This document shows positions 10,811 to 20,690 of a DNA stretch of 64,000 bases, piece by piece. The stretch is from Apteryx mantelli (taxonomy: Eukaryota; Chordata; Aves; Apterygiformes; Apterygidae): the NCBI RefSeq assembly GCF_036417845.1, contig NW_027118693.1, positions 5,466,001-5,530,000 of the forward strand. Direction: 5' to 3'. A program made the position numbers and the translations under genes. The number at the start of each line of letters is the position of its first letter. Within the stretch, counting starts at the first letter, position 1. The notes below the pieces were generated by a model. The model worked only from the letters and a program-made list of their open reading frames with translations, searched no databases and was not told the origin of the DNA.

Positions 10811-11121
10811 TTGCCTCTCCTCACAGTGATTTCCAATCTATCTCAGGCAACTCTTGCGGTTTGCGAGTTTTATCTGTGATAGTCATGTTTTTACACAAAT
10901 ATCTGAATTCATCCCATTTCTGCAGAAGCACAAACCCTGTCTGCTCCGCTGGCACTGCAAAGCAGCACTGCCAAACTGGGGCCCTGTGGGGAGCACAAGG
11001 GAGGGGAGCAAGGATGGCTGGCCAGGCCAGGATGGACACCCGCCACTTGGGGAGAGGCTCTCTGGGGAGCAGAGTTGTCTCTGGAGAAGAGGAAAGGAGC
11101 AATTGTGTGCTCGTGGTGAGG

Positions 11122-11127
11122 AATAAA
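11122..11127 (+). terminator. Candidate poly(A) signal of OR14-like gene A
   Basis: AATAAA lies 312 bases after the stop codon and is followed by a TG-rich stretch (ctgtgtttgtc), as expected for a cleavage and polyadenylation site. Confidence 0.5.
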
Positions 11128-11776
11128 TGAAAAGCTCTTTCTGTGTTTGTCATCTGAGGGCAGGATGCTCTGTCACTGGAGTTGCTTGAGGAGTCTCAGG
11201 GCCAGGACTCTTGTGCCGTCCTGAGGAGAGGGGCTGGCACTGAGTGGCTGCAGACAGTCCAGGTTAAGGATCTTCTGGAAATAAGAGTAGGGAAGACAGG
11301 GACTGACCGTCTTCAATTTCCTCGTGCCATTGCTGGCCCCCAGCCCTGGGGCTGATGCGGAGGCTGACACCCCTCTCTGCCCCCAGGAGCTGCTGTGCCC
11401 TTCAGGGGGCTGGGGCTGTTGTGTGAGTGCCGAGAACTCTGCAGCACCCTGTGACGGGCTCTGCTGCAGGGCTACCTCCAGCCTGGGCTGCTCTGCTGAG
11501 CTGGGGTGGGCTGGGGAGAGGGCAGGGGAGGTGGGGAGAGCCTGTGAGGGGCTGGGCTGGGCTGGAAAGGGCCCAGGAGAGGCAAAAGGCCAGCAGGCAG
11601 CTCCTGTGTATGCATGGGCAGTGCGGGAGCACACAGCTGTGTGCTGGCAGGGCAAGTGCAGGTCTCCTGGGAAAGGCACCAGGACGTGGAGGGTGCAGAA
11701 GGGAAGAGCCCAGGGTGTTGCCTGTGTTGCATGGACACCCCGGGGAAGCTGCGCCAGGACCATTGTCCCAGATGCC
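11128..11776. other. Intergenic, no gene seen
   Basis: GC-rich unique-looking sequence leading into the minisatellite. Long open frames here are on both strands and compositionally biased, without recognisable domains, so I do not call a gene. Confidence 0.5.
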
Positions 11777-12210
11777 TGTTGGGGGAAGCTCCCAGCTATG
11801 GGCTGCAGGGCCCCCCTGAAGGAAGCTCACAGCTATGGGCTGCAGGGCACTGCTGGGAGAAGCATACAGCTCTGGGGGAGGGAAGGGACTGCTGGGGGAA
11901 GCTCACAGCTATGGGAGGTCATGGCACCACTGGGGAAGCTCACAGATTTGGGAGTCAGGGCACTGCTGGGGGAAGTTCACAGCTATGGAGAGTCAGGGTA
12001 CCCCTGGGGGGACCTCAAAGCTGTGGGGATGTTCAGGTCACTGCTGGGGGAAGCTCAGAGATATAAGGGGGTCAGGGCACTGCTGGGGGAAGTTCACACC
12101 TATGGAGGGTCAGGGTACCCCTGGGGGGAACTCAGAGCTGTGGGGATGTTCAGGTCACTGCTGGGGGAAGCTCAGAGCTATAAGGGGGTCAGGGCACTGC
12201 TGGGGGAAGC
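11777..12210 (+). repeat. 39-bp minisatellite with 117-bp higher-order unit
   Basis: Units begin like ctgctgggggaagctcacag. In the right half three successive 39-bp variants form a 117-bp block that repeats with exact spacing: the cactgctggg landmark recurs at 11961, 12078 and 12195. The left units are more variable (about 33-39 bp). Because 39 and 117 are multiples of three, one frame stays open across the array (part of a 346-codon open stretch, 11324-12364). This is a by-product of the period rather than evidence of a protein. Confidence 0.9.
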
Positions 12211-12819
12211 TCACCACCACCCACTCAGGAAGCCCTGCTGGCCCTCCTGTGCCAGGAGAAGGGGTGCAGTTCTTTCTCCCCTTAGGACCCTTCCTGACTT
12301 CAACTGGGGGGTCCTGAACTCCTTTTGTGCTCCAGGGAAAGAGCCCCACAGAGGGGCACTCTGAGCGCCTTGTCGCTAGTGAGAGGGCAGGGTTTGGGGG
12401 ACTCTGAGGCAATGGGAAGGTGTCGAAGTGTCCTTGGGTGTGCAGGGTTTCCTGGGGGGTCCCTGAGGCCATAAAGGTGGCAGGGAGTGCAGGGGTGTCA
12501 CTGAGGCCGTGGGAGTCTGGGGTCCATGGGGAGGAGACAGGCAGATGTCCAGGCTTTGCTAGGACCGGAACTAAAAACAAAGCCCAGCCAGGAGCAATGA
12601 GGGCCTGGAGGGACGAAAGAGGGAGAGGAGGCAAAGACAACTTGGCTGGGATAATGATCATGAGGACGTGTTTGTCGTGGTGGTAAGGCCCATCGGTGAA
12701 GACTGCCGAGGCTTGTCTGCCCCTTGCACTATCATCCCCTGCTGCTCATCCATGTGAGCACCCAAGGCACTGCCTGGGGAGACCTGCAAAGCATCAAGCA
12801 CAACTACCTGCTCTGTGGG

Positions 12820-13810
12820 CAACGATCTGGGGACCCGGGAGCCCCAGGCAGTTTTCTCTTTGATCCTGCTAGTAAGGGCGAAGGGCTGGAGGAGGTAGGG
12901 ACAGATCCTGTGGGTCAACAACTGGTTGCACAGCTGGTGTTGGCAACAGGGTTGTGGTTGTTATGACCATGGGGCCTTCTCTGAGAATCAAGGATTGCTT
13001 GGAAGACATTGGGTCAGCCTGACCAAGTAGGGCAAAAGCATCTTTGCTACCACCTGGCAAACCTGGTAAGGAGACCTTTACACTGGGAACGACAGGAGGG
13101 AGAGGATGACCAATAATCAGGCGAGGAAGTGGTGGATCAGGTTGGCAAGGAAAGGCTGTGGGGTGAAGGAAGCCCACCTCGAGCATATCCACATAAATAA
13201 GGACATGCCTGCAGGAAAGCATTATGGGGGAAGCTCTCACACCCCTCCTGAGAAATCAGCACAGCTGGCACCTCTCTGAAGTGCTCATACACTAATGCCT
13301 GCAGCATGGGGAGCAAACACCAGGCATGAGAGGTCTGTGTGCAGCTGCGGACTTTGAGCTCATTGGGATCCCAGAGACACGGTGGGATCACTCACAGGAG
13401 TGGATTGCTGCAATGGATAGACACAGGCTCTTTAAGAAGGACCGGTGGGCAAGGCAAGGAGGGGGAGTTGTCCTTCATGTGAGAGAGCAGCTCAAATGAG
13501 CCAGTGGAGAGCTTATGGGTCAGGGTTATCAGGCAGAGCAACGTGGGTGACATTGCACTGGGTGTCACCTTCAGACACCTGATCAGGAAGAAGACACAGA
13601 CGAGGCCTTCTTCAGACATCTGGCAGAAGTCTCGCATTTGCAAGCCCTGGTCCTCATAAGGGGGGACCTTAACCACCCCGATATCTGCTGGAGGGACAAC
13701 ACAGCAGGGCACAAGGAATCCGGGAGGTTTCTGGAGTGCATTGATGACAATGTCCTGACAAAGGTCACCGAGGAGCTGATGAGGAGAGGTGATCTGCTAG
13801 CAATAAAGAT
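12820..13810 (+). mobile_element. CR1 LINE fragment, ORF2 5' part with endonuclease domain
   Basis: Plus-strand frames show the CR1 endonuclease start (Y-T-N-A-C-S-M at about 13290), an L-I/G-I-x-E-T-type region near 13360, then W-I-A-A-M-D-type, F-K-K-D-R, G-G-G-V-V-L-H-V-R-E (about 13400-13480) and the H-P-D-I-C-W motif near 13675. The frames are broken by several shifts and stops. No reverse-transcriptase part follows; minisatellite DNA starts right after it. Confidence 0.8.
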
Positions 13811-13817
13811 CACAGCT

Positions 13818-13960
13818 GCTAGCTTCCCCACAGTGCCTGACCTCCCCCCAGCACAGCTGCTGTGAGCTTCCCCAGAGAGTGCCCTCAGCCCCCACTGCTG
13901 TCAGCTTCCCCCAGTGGTGCTCTGACCCCCCAAAGCTGCCATCTTTCCCTGACGCTACCA
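13818..13960 (-). repeat. Inverted block of the 39-bp minisatellite
   Basis: Read on the minus strand this block gives units such as ctgggggaagctgacagcag, the same family as 11777-12210. The two blocks therefore lie in opposite orientation on either side of a CR1 fragment. Confidence 0.75.
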
Positions 13961-14104
13961 CATGCCCTGTGTTTTCCAGGAGAAATTTCCCACCGCAGCC
14001 TCCATACCCTGGCTGGCTGCCAAAACAGCCCTTGCAGCTGCCCCCAAAATGGCCAGAGTGAAGCGTCTCCATCATCCAGCCCAAAGCTGGAGAGCAAGGC
14101 AGCG

Positions 14105-14107
<3 letters not shown>

Positions 14108-14138
<31 letters not shown>

Positions 14139-14147
14139 TCTGTGTGT

Positions 14148-14188
<41 letters not shown>

Positions 14189-14190
14189 CG
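14108..14190 (+). repeat. (TG)n microsatellite
   Basis: About 80 bases of TG with two tctc interruptions and a terminal CG-containing stretch, followed by a short G run. Confidence 0.95.
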
Positions 14191-15866
14191 CTGGGGGGGG
14201 CAGGGGAGCGGGGCGGTCAGGCCAGTCTCTCCCCTTTAGTAAAGCAACTGCAATGAACACGCTGACCAGTGTGTCCAGGGCAGAGCTCTGGGAGCCAGGA
14301 CACATCCCAGGCACCCGCTGCCTCCACCAGCAGAACGGACACAAAATGCAGTCCCTCCTGCTCCTCAAGAGACAAGCCAGAGGAGCCGTCTCCAGCCTCA
14401 GGCGATCCAAGAGCAGGACTGCAGGTGGCCAGATGTCATGAAATTCAGCAGAAGGGACCAGCTCCAGCCTTGGCTGAGACACAAAAGCAGGTTTCCTTGT
14501 TCTATCAGGAAACTGCTTTGAACCAATTCTTCTGGCCATCACCCCTGCTAGAGCAAAGCCAAGCACGTCGGTGCCCATTGGCCTCCAAGGTGCTTGTGCC
14601 TGTGCTGCCCCACCTCATGCGCTCGCCTGGTTGCCTAGTTATGATGTCCCAGTCTCTGATGTCACAGTGGCTGGTGACCACCGGAGGAGATGGTCAGGTT
14701 CTGACGGGCTCAGTTGTCTGCCTTCCCTCCACCTTTCAAGTCAGGCTTGCTTTAGTGCATTGCCTGCAAGGTGTATTGGGAAGAACCCCATCTGAGCAGC
14801 CTCTGGTACGGAAAGCAATCTGAAGAAGGCAAAGTCCCTGTTATCTGGAGACGTCAGCCGCTGTGCAAATAGCTGTAAGTAGCACAGATGGTTGCAAAGG
14901 GAAAGTCTTGACACTGGGGATACCCATAGCTGTTTGAGACTGGAGGGCATTTTCATATTTGCAGCGTGCTTGGAGGGTGAAATGCTCTTCACAGTCCTCC
15001 TGGGACACATTTCCTGGGGCTGCTGCTTGGTGCAGCAATGGTTTTCCTGTGGGAAACACTACAATCTTTGTGGAAGGTAAATTTCACACAGAAACCTGAG
15101 CAGCTTCACGTCTTGCCCAGCAGCATCTCTAAGCTGGCAGAGGAGGTGGCCTTGGATGGTACTTATAAGTTGTGGCTTCACTGAGGTGCTCCTCAGGTGC
15201 AGATAATCCCCCCCAACCTCAGAACCCATTATTTTGGGTCCTCACCATCTCTTGCAGCCTCCCCCACCTGCTACCTTCCCCTGAGAGGTGCACACCATAT
15301 ACCTCAGCCTGGCACAGACACACACCACCGTGCCTCTCCTCACCCCTCCCCGCTCTGTGCACGCTCTGCACCTCTTTCTGCACGGCCTCTACCACACACG
15401 CATGTGTTTATGCAGGACCATGAATCCCTACCAGGCAAGAGAGCATGAGATTCTGTCTGCCTTGCATCTCTTCTCTCAGTCAATTGACAAAAATCGGAGA
15501 GGGGAAAGGAGAGTCTTGCAAATAAAGCTTGGAGTTGGTTGCACCTCACACTGTGGCCTGGGACCCATCGTATTTCCCATGTCTTCAAAAGGGGACCAAA
15601 CAACTGTTCTATCCCATGTGGGGCAGTGCATCCATACATCTGCAAGGTAGAAATCTGCAAGTGGAAGGCAAGAAGGGAATGGGAAGGGTCTTCATTGTAC
15701 TGACTGTGATACCGTGAATCTAGCCCTTTCCCAGAGCATGGTTACTCCCTGCAGCAGCTTCACAACGGAGCCATAGCACCAATCCCAACCTGAGGGCTGT
15801 AGTCAGTGATCGACTTTGCAGGGGCTCCAAGCGATGGGTTTTCCAGCCTTTCCAGTCTCCTCCTGA
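14191..15866. other. Intergenic or intronic, no gene established
   Basis: No domain was recognised. At 14576-14664 an inverted CCAAT (cattgg), an RFX-like half-palindrome (gttgcctagttatg, 14630-14643) and a CRE-like tgatgtca (14657-14664) lie close together. At 15409-15418 a pyrimidine/TG stretch ends in gcag and is followed by an ATG in good context (about 15420) that opens a short frame. These could belong to the candidate gene at 15867, but no link can be shown. Confidence 0.35.
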
Positions 15867-16418
15867 ATGACCCTCTGCTTTGCTCCTTCACGGCGAGACA
15901 TGTCCTGCCACAAGGCCAGTGCCTGGAGAGCCCAGTTTAGACTGCCGGCCCATGGGGGATGCCAGGACCCACAGGAGTCATGCTGGGACAGAGACCTTTC
16001 CTCTGGGAGTGTTCAGAAGAGGAACACCGTGCAGGAGGCCAAAGAGGAGCAGCATGCTCCCCTTTCCCCCTCCCACCTGGCTGCGGAGGAATTCGCCAAC
16101 TTCATCGACTTCCTCACCGACAGGGGTGTGTTTAACAGCCTCCGGACAGTCCTAGAAGAAACCACCCAGAAAATAAAGGAGGTCAGGGTGGCATATGGAG
16201 AGCTCAACTGCAGCCCAGAGACTGAGTCTCCAAGGTGTTCCTGTCAGAGCGAGAGGATCCATTTCCGCTCCTGCCACTACCCTGCCTCCTCCAGCTTGGG
16301 AGGGGACTGGGAAAAGCAGTTCATGGCCAGAGTCGGGCAGAACCCACAGTGGAGCATGCTGGACACCTCTGCTGCCCAGATTGCATGCAGGAAGGAGAGG
16401 AAGAGGACAGAGGAAGCG
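15867..16418 (+). CDS. Candidate coding exon of an unrecognised gene
   Basis: The frame is open from 15867 to 16454. I do not recognise the protein. The central part (about 16080-16200) encodes an amphipathic stretch, E-E-F-A-N-F-I-D-F-L-T-D-R-G-V-F followed by a K/E-rich helix, that looks like genuine protein rather than random translation, and its third codon positions are GC-rich. A good splice donor (gcg|gtgagg) follows at 16418/16419, so the true exon may end there. In-frame ATGs occur at 15867 and 15900, but an internal acceptor near 16035 (gtgcag) is also possible. There is no similarity to CR1, OR or retroviral proteins. It could be one exon of a multi-exon gene, a decayed exon or a chance frame. 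A function cannot be given. Confidence 0.35.
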
Positions 16419-17034
16419 GTGAGGGTTTGCCACCCAAAGGTCTCTCTCTTTTAAATCTCGGTGCCCTGGGCCTTTTCCCAGACTGGAAAGCCACAAAGAA
16501 CATGATCCAATTTGATTGGAAACTAAACGTATAGTGTTGTGTAGAGATAACATGCACCAAAATCTCAACATTATCCCTTCCCTGTGAGAGCTGCATGCGC
16601 TTGTACACATGACCAGCTCTGTGTAATGTCCTCCTCTGCACCCAACAGTAAGTATTTGGGGTGTAAGGGAGTGAGAGAGGAAGAAGGTGGTAAATTTCTC
16701 TTCTTGGCTTTCGTCACTTGAAAGCTGAAGCCCAGCATGGGCAGAAGGCACTTTTGTTAAAGGTGTGTGCCTTGCAAAGGATGCTTATAGTACTGGGCCT
16801 TACCTCCTCTTTGGGCTACAGCGAGGCCCTGGGGGATCTGGCAAAGGCCCTTCTACACAGAAGCCCTCACCCCACAACGACTCGAGCAGAAGCTTCAGGC
16901 TCATACACTGTGAGCACATCCCCAGAGAACAAACCTGGTGCTATAAGCAGGACAAATGCGTGGGGCTAGATCCTGGAAGAAGAGCAAGTACAGAGCCTGT
17001 CTCTGTGCCCATGGTCCTTCCATTCATGGAGTGG
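16419..17034. other. No gene seen
   Basis: If 15867-16418 is an exon, this would be its intron. No clear next exon was identified. Confidence 0.3.
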
Positions 17035-17130
17035 CAGAGGAGTTTTGGTGGGAAGGGACCTCTGGAGGTCTCCCGTCCAACCTCCCATGCCAAGCAGGGC
17101 TGGCTGGAGCCCTACGGTCTTGCCTGGTGA
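17035..17130 (-). mobile_element. CR1 LINE 3'-end fragment
   Basis: Contains the conserved CR1 3'-UTR phrase gggacctctggaggtc followed by ccaacctcccatgc, in the antisense orientation. A short 3' fragment only. Confidence 0.6.
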
Positions 17131-17879
17131 TCACTGGGCTGTGCCTGATGCCGGTTACCATCCCCAAACTTGCTCTGTTCCTCTTGTCTGGGCACTGCAG
17201 GACAGAACCTCTTGCCAGTGGGTCACTGCCCTGCCTGCCTTGCCGCCACCGTTGGCTCCCAGATCCCCTTCCCATATGCAGCAGCTCCGCTCTTGCTGCT
17301 CCTGACAGCACACTCTTTGTAGCAGCAACCCAGTCACAAACGGTGCATAAACACTTGAGCTGTGATACAGAAAGCCCTGCTCTCCTAACTGCCCATCGTA
17401 AAATCAGACCCAAGGGGCTGCCTTCACTTTTTCATCCAGATAACACTCTGTGCAGTGGTACCTGCATAGCGGTTCAAACCAAATAACTCCTTTTGACTGC
17501 AGTGCATAGGTATGTCTGAGGTAGAGATGGGGAGTCAGGTCAGCAGGACGGGGACTGCGTTGGGTGAGGGCCTGAGAGGTGCAGGGCCAGGCACAGGCAT
17601 GTCCACAGCGTAACTCAGGCCAGGCCCAAGGACAAGGGCAGCAGCTCCCCGGCAAGGGGGAGGAGGCCCCGCAATGACACCCGTCACTCTCTGTCTCCCC
17701 TGCTCTTGTGTCCAGCAGATCCCCCTCCCTGTCTGCCTGCAGACCCTCCATGCCCACCCCGCTGACCAGCACAGCACGAGAGCCCTGGCCCTGCAGCCCC
17801 TCCGGCACCTCCTGCTGCCGCAGGGACAGAGCAGCCTGCCCCGAGCTGCGCCACAGAGAAACCTGTTTCTCGTTCTCAT

Positions 17880-18060
17880 TTTCCATCGCTGAATGCTGCC
17901 CTGCTTTTCTCCTGGGACATCCCTGCTCCCCACAGAGCTTTTCCCCACGTGCGAATGTCCACGCTGGCCTGTCCAGCCCTGCCTGCACCCTTCCCTGGTG
18001 CTCCCCGCAGGGCCCCACGCTGACACTGCTGCTCTGCAGCGTGAGCGAACTGTGGGGCCA
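17880..18060 (-). repeat. Orphan copy of OR14-like 3'-flank sequence
   Basis: On the minus strand this resembles the 3' flank of gene A (about 10960-11110). Conceptual translations share the order K/E-Q-x-C-Q, G-A-L-x-G-A, G-x-A-G-Q-A and G-S-R / G-A-G blocks. The nearest OR gene on the minus strand (19643-20578) is about 1.6 kb away and has a different immediate 3' flank. This may be the remnant of a third OR unit. Confidence 0.45.
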
Positions 18061-19642
18061 CAGGGGAACTCCTGACTCGGCACTGGCCATGCTGCTCAGG
18101 TGGCAAGAGGGCCCAGCCACACAGGCATCACCACCACTGACACTGCTGGCACGTGCCTGTGCTCATGGACAGTGCTCAGAGTGACCCCAAGGTGTCTGCA
18201 ATGGCAGGAGATGTGTTTGGGTGGGCACTAACTCCAGCCTATGGTGTTTCACAGAGGGTGCACGAATCCCTCTCCAGGCCCCCTTCCCGCTGCCTCCTGG
18301 CTCCCCACTGCCTCTCCGCGGGTTGCAGAGCCCTCCTTTCCCTGGGCATACCTGGATTTAGTGCTGTACATTCTGCTTATCCACCATGGACTGTCTCTCA
18401 CTTTGTGAGGCTCCACTCACTGCCCACCCACAGGCACACATTGTCCCCTGAGCTCTCCTGGGGGGCTCAGATTCCCCTCCAGAAGTGTGGCCATCTGCCA
18501 TCAGCACTGTCACCTGTGTGATAGCCCTGGGTAGGCAACTCAGAGACCATTCTCCATCTCCACTGGCACTGGTCACTGGGGAATGAGCCCCAAATCCAAT
18601 CCGTGGTCCCTAACAGATCACTTGGAGACTCTGAGCTTGTCCTCCAGAGCCCATGGAGTTCACAAGCAGAACAGCAAGCCCTTTTGTGGTGCAATCCCTT
18701 GGGAGTATTCTTGACTCCCCCTTCTGAAGAAAGGCCAGACTTCAGGCACATCACAGAGGAGATCCCCTTTTATTATAGAAATGTTGCTCTGGAGACCAGC
18801 TCTGGCATAAAGGTGCTCAAAGCCTGCTCCTGCCTGTCTTCACAGGAATGCACAGGGAAGCACAAGCCTACCACCACCACGTTAGGAGAACGCTTAGCCC
18901 ATATAGCCACACCAGAGCACAGCAGGATCAGGTGGAAATAGGGAGAATAGCCCTGAAAGGAAAAAGTCCTGCTGGCTTTGCTGGATGTGTCTCCAGGAAA
19001 GATGCAGGCCCCATGCAAAGGCTGCAACCCAGAAATTCCTGCTGTGGCAGTGGGGGGATGGTCCTGAGGAGCACAGGCTCTGTCCCCACAAGCTGTGTCC
19101 AGACTCTCCTCCCCTCCCCTCCTCTCCACTCCTGCTCTGCTTTGAGTGTTGGAGCAGTGTAGAGGCAAGGGACCAACCCACAGTGACAGCTGGCTGCCAG
19201 CCTTGCAGAAGAGGACGGTGGAATCACAGTGTGACTGTGGCCAGGGGAGCTGAGCTCTCCTAATGGACATGGGACCCATGGTCTCAGCCCACCTGTGCTC
19301 ATCCAAGCCTGACTCTCTTCCCCTGAACTCCCTCAGTATCAGTGCCGAAAGCGACACTGCAAAGGGAAACTCCCCTCATTGCACTGGGGGCATCTGAGGG
19401 AGCTCAGACTAGTGGCCTCCGAGGTTCCCCCATCTCTGCTGATGAAGGGGGAAGCCTGGCTTCCTGCTTCAACACGGTCTCTGCGTCAGATTCAGATGAG
19501 AGTTTCCTGAGGAGAGGTGGCATGAAGCAAACAATTATTCTTTTAACAATGATGTAAAAGAGAAAAGTAGGAAAGAAAGACCAGAACACAGAGCCTTGAT
19601 GTCAGATACCCTGCGAATGATGAGTGGATGCATGTGGGACAG
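18061..19642. other. Intergenic, no gene seen
   Basis: Open frames on both strands overlap each other and show no domain. This is the 3' side of OR gene B. Confidence 0.4.
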
Positions 19643-20578
19643 TTATGGGTGCTGACATTGTCCCGGTTGAATCAGTTTCTTCAGTGCACCCTTAAGCTCC
19701 TTGTTCCTCAAGCTGTAGATGAGAGGGTTCAGTGTTGGAGGCACCACCACGTACAGAACTCCAACCACCAGATCATGAGCTGGGGATAACATGGAAGGGG
19801 GCTTCAGATGGTCAAACACAACAGTGCTGACAAACAGGGAGATGACAGCCAGGTGAGGGAGGCACATGGAAAAGGCTTTGTGCCGTCCCTGCTCAGAGGG
19901 GATCCTCAGCACGACTGTGAGGATCTGCAGATAGGACAGAAGAATGAAAACAAAACATCCAAAGGTTAAACAAACACTAAACACAAGAAGTCCAATTTCC
20001 CTGAGGTAGGAGTCTGAGCAGGAGAGCTTGAGGATCTGGGGAATTTCACAGAAGAACTGCTCCACGACGTTGCCTTGGCAGAGTGGTAGTGAAAATGTGT
20101 TTCCAGTGTGCAGCACAGCATGGAGAAAACCACTGGCCCAGGCAGCTGCTGCCATTTTGACACAAGCTCTGCTGCCCATGAGGGTCTCATAGTGCAGGGG
20201 TTTGCAGATGGCGACAAAGTGATCATAGGCCATGACTGTGAGAAGATAATTTTCTGCTGAGAACAAAAAGAGAAGCAGAAAGACCTGGGCAGCACATCCC
20301 AAGTAGGAAATGGCCCTGGTGTTGCTCAGGGAATTGGCCATGGATTTGGGGACAGTGGTGGAGATGGAGCAAAGGTCCAGAACAGAGAGGTTGAGGAGGA
20401 AGAAGTACATAGGGGTGTGGAGGTGGTGGTCACAGGTGACAGCAGTGATGATGAGTCCGTTGCCCAGGAGGGCAGCCAGGTAGATGCCCAGGAAGAGCGA
20501 GAAGTGCAAGAGCTGCAGCTCCCATGTGTCCGCAAATGCCAGAAGGAGGAACTCAGTGGGGGAGCTGCTGTTGGGCAT
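19643..20578 (-). CDS. Olfactory receptor, OR14-like, gene B (DRY arginine replaced)
   Basis: A 311-residue odorant receptor, the inverted paralog of gene A. Seen: sequon N3-S-S, L-L-G-N at 37-40, P-M-Y-F-F at 56-60, Cys95 and loop cysteines, K-A-F-S-M-C in TM6 and N-P-L-I-Y in TM7. The frame is fully open and the length equals that of gene A. The odd point is the end of TM3. The usual M-A-Y-D-R-Y is M-A-Y-D-H-F, so the G-protein-contacting arginine is histidine (codon CAC, one CpG-type transition from CGC) and the tyrosine is phenylalanine. In class A receptors this arginine is central to activation, so signalling may be impaired or altered. The start ATG follows a splice acceptor at 20603-20604. 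Differences from gene A concentrate in the N-terminus, TM3, TM5 and the C-terminus. It may be an early pseudogene with an intact frame or a receptor with unusual coupling. Confidence 0.93.
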   Translation of the reverse strand: MPNSSSPTEFLLLAFADTWELQLLHFSLFLGIYLAALLGNGLIITAVTCDHHLHTPMYFFLLNLSVLDLCSISTTVPKSMANSLSNTRAISYLGCAAQVFLLLFLFSAENYLLTVMAYDHFVAICKPLHYETLMGSRACVKMAAAAWASGFLHAVLHTGNTFSLPLCQGNVVEQFFCEIPQILKLSCSDSYLREIGLLVFSVCLTFGCFVFILLSYLQILTVVLRIPSEQGRHKAFSMCLPHLAVISLFVSTVVFDHLKPPSMLSPAHDLVVGVLYVVVPPTLNPLIYSLRNKELKGALKKLIQPGQCQHP

Positions 20579-20602
20579 TTGCTCCCTCAGGGCCCACTGT
20601 GA

Positions 20603-20604
20603 CT
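20603..20604 (-). other. Splice acceptor upstream of OR14-like gene B
   Basis: On the minus strand a pyrimidine tract ends in ggatag 24 bases before the ATG, at the same place as in gene A. It supports the chosen start. Confidence 0.6.
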
Positions 20605-20673
20605 ATCCAAGGAAGAGGAGACAGTGAGAAGACAGGAGACAGTTTTGTATGAGCAAAACTTTTGCGCAGAACC

Positions 20674-20690
20674 TCCCCCCCCCCCCGCCC
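20674..20690 (+). repeat. Poly(C) tract
   Basis: Twelve consecutive C then GCCC, in the presumed 5' intron of gene B. It is length-unstable and a likely sequencing weak spot. Confidence 0.85.

Larger units (their letters stand above)
5690..10811 (+). repeat. Inner inverted duplication, left arm (OR14-like gene unit)
   Basis: The segment matches the reverse complement of 19643-24165. Matching landmarks include a shared block starting near 5700 (catggggaaacctgt), the 6110-6360 block, the 7340-7420 block, the 7870-8035 block, the gtgcaagcacagggcag block near 8926 and the OR coding region. Flanking DNA is visibly more diverged than in the outer arms. The unit has about 4.2 kb of 5' flank followed by one OR gene. 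Apart from the OR gene I see no other gene in 5690-9850. Confidence 0.8.

Noticed and set aside
11324-12364. 346-codon open frame across the minisatellite as a protein gene
   Set aside because: The openness follows from a repeat period divisible by three. Several other frames over the same DNA are also open and none has a domain.
14072-14578. Open frames over the TG microsatellite
   Set aside because: They are driven by dinucleotide repeat translation (V-C or T-H runs).
14630-14670. MHC class II-like X/Y promoter module
   Set aside because: The RFX-like and CRE-like sites are present, but the CCAAT element is on the wrong side and at the wrong distance for an X-X2-Y module, and no MHC gene is nearby.
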